A stretch of DNA of 33,732 nt from Desulfocapsa sp. (GCA_024763035.1 JANTGG010000018.1:1-33732); one strand, 5' to 3'; positions 7,805 to 16,417 are shown, counted from the first letter of the stretch. Made by a program: numbers and translations. The notes: generated by a model not told the origin, from the sequence alone.

Positions 7805-8675
7805 AAGTATGACAGGATTTGGCCGCGGCGAGGCAGAGTCCGGCGGTAGAATATGGAATGTTGAGATTCGTTGTGTGAATCATCGCTACCTTGATATAAA
7901 GATTAAGCTGCCCAAAGGCTATGCCGCCCTGGAAGATCAGTTGCGGAAAAAAGTATCCACAGTTATTCAGCGGGGACGTGTTGATCTGGCGGTAACGGTT
8001 TCCGGTGATTTCTCTGATCTGCTTGAGATGAAGGCGAATACAGGACTTGCAGAAAGTTATCGTGATGCCCTGGAGGAGTTGAGTCAGGCACTTGATGTGG
8101 ACGATAATATCAGTCTGGTGCAGATTGCCTCCTTTCCCGATGTGCTGGTGCGTGAACAGAAGGCAGAAGACCCCGGCAGTGTCTGGGAAACAGTTGAACA
8201 GGCCCTTGATACTGGACTCAGCGTTTGTGATACAATGCGCAGTGAAGAGGGGGAGGCACTTGCAAAAGATCTTCTCCAGCGTCTTGATCATTTTTCCTCA
8301 CTCGTCCATACCATAGAAGAGTCCATTCCCGAACTCCTGCAGCAGCGGCAGCAGAATCTGTCTGAACGTCTGCAGAAGCTTCTCGACAATGTTCAGCTCG
8401 ATCCCCAGCGACTTGCTCAGGAAGTTGCGATTCTTGCGGATAAAACGGATGTTACGGAAGAGATTGTCCGGCTTGACAGTCATATAAAACAGTTTCGTGC
8501 ATTTCTTGATTCTCCTGAGGCCACGGGCAGAAAACTTGACTTTCTTCTTCAGGAATTCCTGCGCGAGGTGAACACCATGGCATCCAAGATCAACGATGCC
8601 GCCATTGCCCATTACTCTGTGGAACTAAAAGGTGAGCTTGAAAAGATGCGTGAGCAGGTGCAGAATATCGAGTAA
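7794..8675 (+). CDS. yicC: YicC family endoribonuclease
   Basis: 293 residues from the chosen start. SMTGFGRGEA at the N-terminus, IRCVNHRYLDIKIKLP, and the C-terminal GRKLDFLLQEFLREVNTMASK are diagnostic of YicC/YloC, a hexameric endoribonuclease family. An in-frame start 48 bases upstream (7746) would add 16 unlike residues and deepen the overlap with rfaE1. The ATG at 7794 has ggag about 7 bases upstream and gives the usual family length. It is followed by a RemA/DUF370 gene and gmk, the same order as yloC-remA-gmk in Bacillus-type genomes. Its stop codon lies at the edge of a decayed REP-like element. Confidence 0.9.
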   Translation: MSSKSMTGFGRGEAESGGRIWNVEIRCVNHRYLDIKIKLPKGYAALEDQLRKKVSTVIQRGRVDLAVTVSGDFSDLLEMKANTGLAESYRDALEELSQALDVDDNISLVQIASFPDVLVREQKAEDPGSVWETVEQALDTGLSVCDTMRSEEGEALAKDLLQRLDHFSSLVHTIEESIPELLQQRQQNLSERLQKLLDNVQLDPQRLAQEVAILADKTDVTEEIVRLDSHIKQFRAFLDSPEATGRKLDFLLQEFLREVNTMASKINDAAIAHYSVELKGELEKMREQVQNIE

Positions 8676-8760
8676 TCACCGCTGCTATAGTCTGGATAAA
8701 GGCAAAATGAAACTGCAGGAGCTTGCCTCCGTCAGCGATTTCCCGGGGTTGGCAGCACGT
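8673..8760 (+). repeat. REP-like element, decayed copy
   Basis: Starting at the yicC stop codon, the sequence aligns with the left half of the element at 4430-4576: taatcaccgct corresponds to gattaccgct, gcaaaatgaaactgcaggagct to acagaatggaactgtaggagct, and gcgatt is kept. The foot reads GCAG (8715-8718) instead of GTAG. The matching right half is not clear. It fills most of the yicC-DUF370 gap. Confidence 0.6.
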
Positions 8761-8843
8761 AAGAAAGCTCTGCAGGGAATGATCTTGACCTTCGATAATA
8801 ATCAAAAAAAATCCGCAATCTGGCACACGGAAAATAAAACAGT

Positions 8844-9134
8844 ATGCAGCTGATAAACGTAGGATTTGGAAATACCGTTATGGCAGACAGAATCGTTGCC
8901 GTGGTGAACACGGGTTCGTCACCATCGAGAAAGTTAAAAGAGCTTGCAAAAGCCGCAGGTAAATTGGTGGATGTCACCGAAGGTCGGCGGACACGATCGC
9001 TGTTGGTGATGGATTCCAATCATGTGGTGCTTTCATCCATTCAGCCTGACACCATCACACAGCGTTTAGCGGCATTGCAGCCGGACCCTTACGTGAGAGA
9101 TGCAATCAGTGAACAGAAGGGGGCGGAGAAATGA
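8844..9134 (+). CDS. RemA/DUF370 family protein
   Basis: 96 residues, a little longer than Bacillus RemA (about 90). [19 protein letters not shown] and the central [37 protein letters not shown] match the family throughout. In Bacillus subtilis RemA is a DNA-binding activator of matrix and osmoprotection genes; the function in Gram-negative relatives is not established. It overlaps gmk by 4 bases (ATGA) and follows yicC, so it travels in the same conserved cluster. A decayed REP-like element lies directly upstream, which may separate its expression from yicC. Confidence 0.85.
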   Translation: MQLINVGFGNTVMADRIVAVVNTGSSPSRKLKELAKAAGKLVDVTEGRRTRSLLVMDSNHVVLSSIQPDTITQRLAALQPDPYVRDAISEQKGAEK

Positions 9135-9757
9135 GAGCAGGCGGTCAGCTTTTTATCCTGTCAGCTCCGTCAGGGGCAGGAAAGACAACACTGTTAAAAC
9201 AGGTTATGCAGCAGGTTCGCGGGCTTTCTTTTTCTGTTTCCCACACCACCAGGGCCCCCCGGGAAGGGGAAAGCAACGGAGTGGATTATCACTTTGTCTC
9301 TGTTGATGAGTTTCTGCAGATGCGTGATAAAAACCAGTTTCTGGAATGGGCAGAGGTGCATGGAAATTTTTACGGCACCAGCAAACCGGAGATACTGAAA
9401 ACGCTTGAACAGGGACTCGATATCATCCTGGACATTGATGTGCAGGGGGCAGCTATTATCCTGAAGGATAAGCTGGTACCTGCAGTTTCTGTCTTTATTG
9501 CGCCGCCGTCCCTTGCAGAGCTAGAAAAACGATTGCGGGGAAGGGGGACTGACAGCGATGAAACAATAGCTGTTCGTCTTGGAAATGCAGAAAAAGAGAT
9601 GCAGGCAGCTCCAGACTATGAGTATCTGGTTATTAATGATAGTGTGGAAGATGCCGCTGCGGCACTGGTCTCTGTGATTGTTGCAGAACGAAGCCGCAGC
9701 AGGCGTCTGCCCACAGGGGAAGCCATAGATCTTAATCTTTTTTGCCGGACTGTTTAA
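9131..9757 (+). CDS. gmk: guanylate kinase
   Basis: 208 residues, normal length. ATP-dependent phosphorylation of GMP to GDP. P-loop [10 protein letters not shown] (residues 11-20), the GMP-binding [11 protein letters not shown] region (about 38-48) with VDYHFVS, and the lid/LID-following segment RLRGRGTD are all present. The start ATG overlaps the DUF370 stop, pointing to translational coupling. In many genomes rpoZ (RNA polymerase omega) follows gmk; here rlmB follows after 34 bases and no rpoZ is seen. Confidence 0.95.
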   Translation: MRAGGQLFILSAPSGAGKTTLLKQVMQQVRGLSFSVSHTTRAPREGESNGVDYHFVSVDEFLQMRDKNQFLEWAEVHGNFYGTSKPEILKTLEQGLDIILDIDVQGAAIILKDKLVPAVSVFIAPPSLAELEKRLRGRGTDSDETIAVRLGNAEKEMQAAPDYEYLVINDSVEDAAAALVSVIVAERSRSRRLPTGEAIDLNLFCRTV

Positions 9758-9791
9758 AAGCGTGTGCCGAAAATAAAGAAGAACTGATGAG

Positions 9792-10610
9792 ATGAAAAAA
9801 AGTAAGCACAGGCAAAAAGGGAATGAGCGGAAGATCCGTTTCAGTGATGATCTTCTCTGGGGCATTCATCCGGTGTATGAAGCGCTGGAGCAGGAGGCGG
9901 AGCGAATAAGTGAAATCATCCTTGTAAAAGACCGGCACGGCGGTAAACGTGAGGAGATTGTGGAGAAGGGGCGTGCTGCAGGGATTAAACTCTCTTTTGT
10001 CTCTTCATTGCGTCTTGTCGGTGAGGACGCCTCTCAGGTTCGGCATCAGGGTGTTGTTGCCCGTATGTCGCAGGCCAGCCTGCTGCCGTTTGAAGATATG
10101 CTTGAAAAATTCCGGAGACTTGTGGAGCAAGGAAAAAATCCCAGAATGGTGGTGCTCGACACCCTGCAGGATCCGCATAACGTGGGAGCCATTATCCGTT
10201 CTGCCCACGCTTCCGGTATTGACGGAGTAATTGTTACCCGTGAGCGTTCTGCCCCCATTGGCGGTACGGCGGCTAAATCGGCGGCAGGTGCCATGTCGCA
10301 CGTGGATATCTGTCAGGTGACAAACCTTGCAAATGCTCTGAAATCCCTGAAGAAGGCGGGTGCCTGGGTTTTTGGAGCAGTAAAGGATGCCGATGCTGTC
10401 TCCCTTTATACAACCGACTTGAACCTGCCTGTCTGTATCGTTATCGGCAGTGAAGGAACAGGAATCCGTCCCCTTGTGCAAAAACAGTGCGATGTTCTCC
10501 TTTCCATTCCCATGGAGGGGAAGCTCGATTCATTAAACAGCTCTGTTGCTGCCGGAATTATTCTTTTTGAAATGCTGCGCCAGCGACTCTCTGCCAGACA
10601 GAAGCAGTAA
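9792..10610 (+). CDS. rlmB: 23S rRNA (guanosine-2'-O-)-methyltransferase RlmB (SPOUT)
   Basis: 272 residues. Methylates the ribose of G2251 in the 23S rRNA P-loop (E. coli numbering, from family knowledge). A basic N-terminal tail (about 20 residues) is followed by the SpoU substrate-binding domain (LLWGIHPVYEALE, about 25-100) and the SPOUT methyltransferase fold with its three motifs: DTLQDPHNVGAIIRSAHASG, IGSEGTGIRPLV and IPMEGKLDSLNSSVAAGI. It is 34 bases after gmk and probably the last gene of that operon. It converges with the sensor kinase at 10705; the 94-base gap contains a weak aaacag/ctgttt stem around a T-run that might terminate both. Confidence 0.9.
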   Translation: MKKSKHRQKGNERKIRFSDDLLWGIHPVYEALEQEAERISEIILVKDRHGGKREEIVEKGRAAGIKLSFVSSLRLVGEDASQVRHQGVVARMSQASLLPFEDMLEKFRRLVEQGKNPRMVVLDTLQDPHNVGAIIRSAHASGIDGVIVTRERSAPIGGTAAKSAAGAMSHVDICQVTNLANALKSLKKAGAWVFGAVKDADAVSLYTTDLNLPVCIVIGSEGTGIRPLVQKQCDVLLSIPMEGKLDSLNSSVAAGIILFEMLRQRLSARQKQ

Positions 10611-10704
10611 TCCGCTGCATCGGAGTTTTCCATCCTGCCTTCGCAAACAGCTTTTTTGTCTGTTTTCTGCTCAATGCTGCTCGTTACAATAATTACTTCC
10701 CCGG

Positions 10705-12999
10705 TCAGGCAAGCAGCTTGCAGATTGCTTCAACAAGTTCATCTGCATCCACCGGCTTGGTCACGTAATTATCCATTCCGGCATCCTGACATTTCTCTTT
10801 GTACCCGCTGATGGCATGGGCGGTCAGCCCGATGATGGGGGTTCGTTTCAGATCCTGTTCCTCTTCAAGTTGGCGGATGGCTCTGGTTGCTTCAAAACCG
10901 TCACGGTGAGGCATCTGCACGTCCATCAGGATACAGTCGAATGGTTCCCGTTGATATATTGCAACACTGATATCCCCGTCTTCCACGCAATGCACTTTGG
11001 CACCGTGTGTTTCAAGAATTGAAGAGAACATTCTTCTGTTGATAAATTCGTCATCAGCCACAAGTATCCTGCGACCACTCAGTTCTTCATGAACTCCGGA
11101 TGTTTCCTGCTGTGAACTATCTTTTCGTCTTTCAGCAATAACAAAAGGGATGGTAAACCAGAACTGGCTTCCTTTTCCGGGGAGGCTCTCAAACCCCACA
11201 CTGCCGCCCATAAGTTTTATGAGATTACAGCTGATATGCAGTCCAAGCCCCGAGTCGGCGGTTATTGCCTTTCCTCTGGTGGATTGCCTGTTGAAAAGAG
11301 CAGTGATTTTCTTCTGTTTCTTGGGATCTATTCCGCGACCGGTATCACTTACGAAAAAAGAGAGGAGTATATTTTTCTCGTCGATCTGTTCTTTCAGCTG
11401 CACGATAACTTTAATCTGTCCCTGCTTGGTGAAGCGGATACTGTTTTCCAGAAATTTCAGGAGGATCGTCTGCAGACGGTCAGGGTCTCCTACGAGATTG
11501 GGAGCAATGGTAGACTGCAAATTGCATTGCAGCGTGAGTCCTTTGTCACGTGCCTGTTGAGCCAGGGTGTTGACTGCTTCCTGTACACTGCTGCGGATGT
11601 TGAATACCTTGCTGTTTAAATTGAGTTTGCCGGATTCGAGCTGGGCAAGGATTTCTGTGTCTGCATTAATAGCCAGCAATCTGTCGGTGTAGTGGCGAAT
11701 GGCTTTCAGGTCTGTTTTTCTGGTGGGGAGCTCATCGTCAGCAAGGAGTCGTTCACTGAGCGTTACAATGGATTGCAGTGCCGGCTGGAATTTGGTGGAG
11801 GTATTGGTGATAAACTGGCTTTTGGCGATGCTCTCCTGTTCCAGGATGATGGACCTGCGTTTCTGCTTCAACAGTTGTTTTTCAAGCTGGCTTTTTTGAT
11901 ATAACAGCTCTTCAGTACGTTCATTAACCTGAAGTTCCAGGTTATCTTTCATCTTCTGCAGTTTTTGTTCCGTCTGTTTCTGGGCACTGATGTCACGGAT
12001 GTTCGCCTGGATAAAAACAGTTCCTTCCAGATCCATGCGGGCAAGGAGTACCGCAGCACTGATCTTTTTGAAATCTTCCCGCTGCAGCTCCCATTCGCTG
12101 AAGGATGAACCGTGGCTGAGGGCATCTGTAAGCAGTTTTGTAAGAGTCTCTCCGGAAGTGGATTTGCCTTCCTGGCTGCTGTGACAAAAGTCCGTGAGGG
12201 ATTTGCCAAGCAGTTGATTTCCGTCCTGACAGTAGAGGAGTCTGAAGGTTGCCGGGTTGGCATTGGTAATCCTCCCCTTATCATCCATAATAAGAATGGC
12301 TTCGGTGGAGGTATCAAACAGGGTTCGAAACTGTTCTTCACTTGCCTCAAGATGTTCTTCTATCAGGACCTGCCTGGAGATATCGCGGAAGATGACAACC
12401 GCACCAAAGACCCCCTGAATTTCGTTGGTTGGGGTAACAATATACTCCACGGGGAAACTGCTGCCGTCTCTACGCCAGAAGACCTCACCTTCAACTTTTC
12501 GTATCTTGCCGTCAAGACAGGTCTGGCGCACGGGGCATTCGTTTTCCGGGTATGGACTGCCGTCTTTTCTGGTGTGATGAAGGAGGGCGTGCTGATTCTC
12601 ACGAAGGAGTTGATCCTCATCAAAACCGGTGGCATTGAGCATTGCCCGGTTGATGAATAGTGTTTTCCCGGTGTGGGAAACACCATAGATACCTTCACCG
12701 ATGGAATCCAGTATCAGTTCGTGGCTGCTTTGCATGTCTTCGAGACTGACAAGAAGACTTCTGTTGGTTTCAATCTCCTGTTCCAGCTGTTGTGTTGTCT
12801 GAAGCAGAATCTTGTTCTTCTGTGCAAAGCTCTGCCGGCATTCGGATACCATTATCCCGGACGCTGTTCCAAGCAGGATGGGGATAAGGTAGCGGTAGAA
12901 GTCCTGCTCCCCTCCAGTACCGCTGAACTGCAGGCGTGCCAAAAGGATGAAGCAGAAGATACCTGTCAGGATATGGAGGGCTTTTGTTCGAGATGTCAC
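10705..12999 (-). CDS. hybrid sensor kinase-like protein lacking the phosphoacceptor His
   Basis: 764 residues. Two short membrane segments (about 7-25 and 36-52), a coiled coil (about 60-92), two PAS domains (about 93-210 and 218-340), another coiled coil (340-390), a DHp-like region (390-460), an HATPase domain and a C-terminal receiver. In the H-box the sequence is QFITNTSTKFQPALQSIV, where families read xFLxxxSHExRTPLxxI: the acceptor His is Thr402 and Pro is shifted. The codon (acc) was checked on the minus strand. The ATP site looks intact: N-box Asn519, DTGRGI at 552-557 and a GLGL box near 584. The receiver keeps Asp649/Asp650, Asp693, a Thr near 723 and the TKP lysine. It may be a signalling scaffold or receive phosphate from another kinase. 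It starts 8 bases after the S1-protein stop. Confidence 0.88.
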   Translation of the reverse strand: MTSRTKALHILTGIFCFILLARLQFSGTGGEQDFYRYLIPILLGTASGIMVSECRQSFAQKNKILLQTTQQLEQEIETNRSLLVSLEDMQSSHELILDSIGEGIYGVSHTGKTLFINRAMLNATGFDEDQLLRENQHALLHHTRKDGSPYPENECPVRQTCLDGKIRKVEGEVFWRRDGSSFPVEYIVTPTNEIQGVFGAVVIFRDISRQVLIEEHLEASEEQFRTLFDTSTEAILIMDDKGRITNANPATFRLLYCQDGNQLLGKSLTDFCHSSQEGKSTSGETLTKLLTDALSHGSSFSEWELQREDFKKISAAVLLARMDLEGTVFIQANIRDISAQKQTEQKLQKMKDNLELQVNERTEELLYQKSQLEKQLLKQKRRSIILEQESIAKSQFITNTSTKFQPALQSIVTLSERLLADDELPTRKTDLKAIRHYTDRLLAINADTEILAQLESGKLNLNSKVFNIRSSVQEAVNTLAQQARDKGLTLQCNLQSTIAPNLVGDPDRLQTILLKFLENSIRFTKQGQIKVIVQLKEQIDEKNILLSFFVSDTGRGIDPKKQKKITALFNRQSTRGKAITADSGLGLHISCNLIKLMGGSVGFESLPGKGSQFWFTIPFVIAERRKDSSQQETSGVHEELSGRRILVADDEFINRRMFSSILETHGAKVHCVEDGDISVAIYQREPFDCILMDVQMPHRDGFEATRAIRQLEEEQDLKRTPIIGLTAHAISGYKEKCQDAGMDNYVTKPVDADELVEAICKLLA

Positions 13000-13007
13000 T
13001 GAAAGGG

Positions 13008-14201
13008 TTATCTCTTTTCGTTAAGTTTTGCCTGCAGCAGTTCGCCAAGAGTCCCGAGGGAGGAAGATTCCGCCTTGCTTTTCTGTTGCTGGAAGTTCTG
13101 CAGACGTTCCTTCTCTTTTGCTTCTGTGTCTTCCGTGGAGACATAATCTGCAGGAGCAAGGCTGATACGTTTTTCCATGCTGTCCACACTCTCCACTTTC
13201 ACTTCCAGCTCCTGTCCTTCTTCCAGGACTTCGCGCGGGTGATTGATACGTCTGCCCTGACCAAGTTTTGAAATATGTACCAGTCCGTCAACACCTGCTG
13301 TCAGGTTTACAAAGGCACCAAACTGTGCGAGTCTTACGACCTTACCGGTTATCACAGTCCCAACGCTGAGAGTTGCTGCTGTTTCTTCCCAGGGGTCGGT
13401 GAGGGTTTCTTTGATACTTAGAGAAATGCGGTTGTTTTCCCAGTCCAGTTTCTTAATCAGCACATTGATTTTTTGCCCGACCGCATAATAATCGCTGATA
13501 TTGTCGATCCGGCTCCAGCCGATTTCAGAAATCGGAACCAGTCCGTCTATGCCGCCAATATCCACAAAAGCACCAAAATCCCGGATAGAGGTGATCTCAC
13601 CTTCTACGGTCTGTCCTTCCTGCAGGGTTTCCTGCAGTTTTTCGCGTTGCTTTTCCCGTTCTTCCTCAAGAAGTGCGCGGGCGGAGACAACAATGTTTCT
13701 GCCATTTTCTTCAAAACGGGTGATGAGGAAGCTCATGGTTTTGCCAAGGTATTCGGCGGCGGCGTCTTCCACCCTTCGCAGTCCCATCTGTGAATAGGGG
13801 CAGAAAGCGCGGATGGAGCCGCCCAGGGTGATGTCAAATCCGCCTTTTATCTCTTCTTTTACCAGACCTTCCACAGGGATGCCGCTGCGGCATGCCTCTC
13901 CGAGATGGTCGGCATTGTTGCCGGAGCCGAGTTTTTTGGTGAAAAGCTGTTCACCCCGGGCTGCTTTTAAGAAGTATACTTCAATTTTATCACCGATTGC
14001 GGCAGAGATTTCCCCATTTTCGTCAAGAAGCTCTGAGGTATTAAGGATGCCTTCACTTTTTCCGCCGCTGTCTAAAAAAATGGATTCCCCGCTGATGCCG
14101 ACGATGGTCGCTGTTATCTTGTCGCCGGGTGATAACCGGCGTACCGGTTTGCTTTCGGTTTCCTGGAAGAGTGCTGCAAAACTATCCGTGTCTTCAGACA
14201 T
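13008..14201 (-). CDS. S1-domain RNA-binding protein (ribosomal S1-like, four S1 domains)
   Basis: 397 residues from the chosen start. Four OB-fold S1 domains can be placed at about 24-90, 105-175, 195-264 and 278-347. The third and fourth are most canonical (GEITSIRDFGAFVDIGGIDG, GLVPISEIGW; GKVVRLAQFGAFVNL, GLVHISKLG); the first two are divergent. Length is below that of six-domain E. coli S1 (557), as in short S1-like proteins of many bacteria; binding of mRNA or the ribosome is inferred. The ATG at 14199-14201 has aggaaa about 6 bases upstream. A longer in-frame reading to 14243 would run into a REP-like element and lacks a better ribosome site. The sensor-like gene follows 8 bases downstream, an unusual partner. 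Confidence 0.88.
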   Translation of the reverse strand: MSEDTDSFAALFQETESKPVRRLSPGDKITATIVGISGESIFLDSGGKSEGILNTSELLDENGEISAAIGDKIEVYFLKAARGEQLFTKKLGSGNNADHLGEACRSGIPVEGLVKEEIKGGFDITLGGSIRAFCPYSQMGLRRVEDAAAEYLGKTMSFLITRFEENGRNIVVSARALLEEEREKQREKLQETLQEGQTVEGEITSIRDFGAFVDIGGIDGLVPISEIGWSRIDNISDYYAVGQKINVLIKKLDWENNRISLSIKETLTDPWEETAATLSVGTVITGKVVRLAQFGAFVNLTAGVDGLVHISKLGQGRRINHPREVLEEGQELEVKVESVDSMEKRISLAPADYVSTEDTEAKEKERLQNFQQQKSKAESSSLGTLGELLQAKLNEKR

Positions 14202-14234
14202 ATTGTTTCCTGCTGAGAGTAGTATGTTTGTCGT

Positions 14235-14325
14235 GATTACCATGAAAACACAGGTAAGGGATATATGTTGCAGGAACTCGCCCTGCCGTTCACTTTTGCT
14301 TTTACCTGAGCTTGCGTGGGACCAT
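14235..14325. repeat. REP-like element, shortened copy
   Basis: In the gap between the S1 gene and the radical SAM gene. It opens with gattaccatgaaaacacagg (14235 on), matching the right arm of the 4430-4576 element read on the minus strand, then carries a GCAG foot (14270-14273) followed by gaactcgccctgc. The other half, read on the minus strand, contains aagctcaggtaaaagcaaaa, matching the left arm. The middle is collapsed compared with the full copy. No gene is seen in 14202-14367. Confidence 0.65.
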
Positions 14326-14367
14326 GAGGTTTATTGGTTTTTTGCTCTTTGCTGATTCTCGCTAACT

Positions 14368-16176
14368 TTACTGATTTTTGATGGCTAACGCAAGAAAACG
14401 ATTGTTTTCGGAAAAGAGCAGTTTCTTTTCCAAGAGATCGTTCAGAAAATTCAGGAGCACTTTTTCCTTGAGGCCGGGGAAGGTTTCCAGGAGTTCTTTT
14501 GTATCGCGGATCGTCCGGCAGTGGAGGTAAATCTTTCGTGATGTTCCTTTCAATCGATGATGGAGGACTCTTCCCTTGTCCCGTTCCTGACGAATAAGCA
14601 GAAATGTGCCGCCGTCACGATAGGAGAGGGGAGGAACCTTTGAATCCCGGGATATATGAAACTGCTGCCACTGCAGTATCTTCGTCTTTACCGCCTGCCA
14701 CTGCTTTCGCTGACGGGTTCTGTCACCGCGATAGTCCTTTATGAGCATGTCGAGGTTTTGCAGGATGGCTGCGGGGATCATCTTTTTGTTGTTGGCGTGT
14801 TGAATGACCGCGGAAATGCCGTATTCTCCCGGATTGTCAGCAACAGGTGAGCCGTGCCCCAGAAAAAAGGAAGCACTGCTGAGCGGAGCGTAGGGCAGAA
14901 CAAAGTCCAGGTTGGTGAGTGTCTCCTCTACTTCCTGAGCCGTACTCCCCGGGAATTCGGTAATGATGTTCCCCTCAAGGCAGATCCCTGATTCCGCACA
15001 CTGGCGCATGGAGGCGATGTTTTCTATAACGCTGGTTCCCTTATCCATTCTGTTAAGAAGGCTGGTGGAAAGGGCTTCTATACCCACCTGTACAGTGGAC
15101 AACCCGCCTTTACGGTACAGGGCATGGGGTTCCGGCTCGGTGATCACCCGAATCTCTGCAAAAAAATCGTAGTCCTTTTGCCCGGCGGCGAGGGTCTGGA
15201 AGAAGGTCTCAGTTTCTTTTGGGGGAAGGGCATTGTCGGTGAAACAAAAATCCAGACATCCATGGCGGTCAGACTGCTGCTGAACTTCCCGGAGCATTGT
15301 GGCAGCATTTTTCAGACGATACCCGTGCCACTGCAGGTTGAGGTTGCAGAATGTGCACTTGTTCCACCAGCACCCCCTGGAAAACTCCAGAGGAAGTACC
15401 GGGATAAACGGATGACTTGGAAACTGCTGCTGCATTTCCTGGAAATAGGGGGCGAAGTCGGGGAGGGGCAGGGTGTTGAGGTCAGCAATGCCGCTGCAGG
15501 GTTTTTCAGGAATATGTTTTGTATCTCTGTTGAGGATCTGCCCGGGCAGGGCGGCGGCAGGATCCGATTGGCTGAGATATGTATACAAATCGAGGAGGGC
15601 ACGTTCTCCCTCACCGTTGATAACGTAATCAATCTGGCTGAAGTTTTTTAGTAGAGATACTCCAATTTTATCGACGCAGCCGGATCCCCCGATAACAATC
15701 TTTATCTCCGGGTAACGTTTTTTTATGCGTGCAGCTGCGGCAAGGCTTGAGAGAAGCTGATTGAAACAAATGGAAAAGCCAAAGAGCCTGAATGTTGAAA
15801 AATCCATGGAGTCGAGCCACTGTTCAAGGGAGTTATCAAGCGCATGTACTGTTTTTGTAAAGCTGAGTTTTTTCAGATGCGGTTCATCCCTACAGCTTGT
15901 GTAAAAAAGTTTTTCAGCCTGGTTGAACTGTTCGGGGAAGAGGAGCGGGCTGTACAGCGCCTCTCCTGCCCAGGAGTTCCCGGCAAGATAGTGATACTGT
16001 TCACCACCGATGGCTGCTGCGGCGTGGAGATAGGGGTGGAATATCTCTGTTGTGATGTCAGACTCCCGGTCAAGGTAGGACTTTAACGAGGAGAGCTGGA
16101 TGGAAGGACGATTGAAAATCGACCAGGGCATGGAGGCGAGTCCCAGTTTTGAGGAGGATGGATAGGCATGTGTCAT
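14368..16176 (-). CDS. B12-binding radical SAM protein, RiPP-maturation type
   Basis: 602 residues from the ATG at 16176. The N-terminal B12-binding-like region (about 8-215) begins with LGLASMPWSIFNRPSIQLSS and contains IKIVIGGSG and DYVINGEGERAL. The radical SAM core starts at EFSRGCWWNKCTFCNLN, with Cys269, Cys274 and Cys277 (CX4CX2C instead of the common CX3CX2C). The CWW...CTFC.LN pattern is typical of the RiPP-maturation radical SAM (C-methyltransferase) family. A basic C-terminal region (about 490-602) is of unknown role. A longer reading to 16275 uses TTG and adds 33 residues without family similarity; the ATG at 16176 has only a weak ribosome site. No precursor-peptide gene is visible nearby. 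It diverges from the chemoreceptor at 16418. Confidence 0.8.
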   Translation of the reverse strand: MTHAYPSSSKLGLASMPWSIFNRPSIQLSSLKSYLDRESDITTEIFHPYLHAAAAIGGEQYHYLAGNSWAGEALYSPLLFPEQFNQAEKLFYTSCRDEPHLKKLSFTKTVHALDNSLEQWLDSMDFSTFRLFGFSICFNQLLSSLAAAARIKKRYPEIKIVIGGSGCVDKIGVSLLKNFSQIDYVINGEGERALLDLYTYLSQSDPAAALPGQILNRDTKHIPEKPCSGIADLNTLPLPDFAPYFQEMQQQFPSHPFIPVLPLEFSRGCWWNKCTFCNLNLQWHGYRLKNAATMLREVQQQSDRHGCLDFCFTDNALPPKETETFFQTLAAGQKDYDFFAEIRVITEPEPHALYRKGGLSTVQVGIEALSTSLLNRMDKGTSVIENIASMRQCAESGICLEGNIITEFPGSTAQEVEETLTNLDFVLPYAPLSSASFFLGHGSPVADNPGEYGISAVIQHANNKKMIPAAILQNLDMLIKDYRGDRTRQRKQWQAVKTKILQWQQFHISRDSKVPPLSYRDGGTFLLIRQERDKGRVLHHRLKGTSRKIYLHCRTIRDTKELLETFPGLKEKVLLNFLNDLLEKKLLFSENNRFLALAIKNQ

Positions 16177-16345
16177 GATAGAATCGTTCTGACCTGGTGA
16201 AATTGTATGCCGGATCTGTGTCCGGCAGGAGGAGAAACTGTTGGGATCTGTGAATGCCAGTGCCTTGTTTTGCAAAACCCTTTGCGGTCTTTGGGAATTG
16301 TTCCCGTCACTCGAGTACCGCTATTGTAATAGGAAGATAAAATAA

Positions 16346-16401
16346 CTTGGCATGGTGACACGAAGTGGTATTGTTTAACCGTTGGCTATGTGAGAATACA
16401 A
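16346..16401 (+). promoter_or_regulatory. two-block upstream motif shared with the giant surface gene (copy 1)
   Basis: Upstream of the chemoreceptor, cttggcatggtga (16346-16358), then gaagt (16362-16366) and tgagaatacaa (16391-16401) recur exactly upstream of the gene at 28558 (28510-28522, 28526-28530, 28548-28558). Both copies are preceded by AT-rich sequence. The block order is the same but spacing differs by 7 bases. It could be a promoter or activator site controlling both genes; it does not fit sigma-54 or FliA consensus. Confidence 0.5.
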
Positions 16402-16417
16402 ATACAGGGGAACAGGT

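Noticed and set aside
8632-8853. 73-residue frame across the yicC end
   Set aside because: It overlaps yicC and lies mostly within the decayed REP-like element, with no protein similarity.
14202-14243. N-terminal extension of the S1 protein to 14243
   Set aside because: It would run into the REP-like element; the ATG at 14201 has a better ribosome site and gives a natural N-terminus.
16177-16275. TTG start adding 33 residues to the RiPP-type radical SAM protein
   Set aside because: The added residues lack family similarity; the B12-binding-like domain begins just after the ATG at 16176.
16346-16366. Sigma-54 promoter from the ttggcatg block
   Set aside because: The -24-like part is acceptable but there is no GC/TTGCW at the required -12 spacing in either copy.
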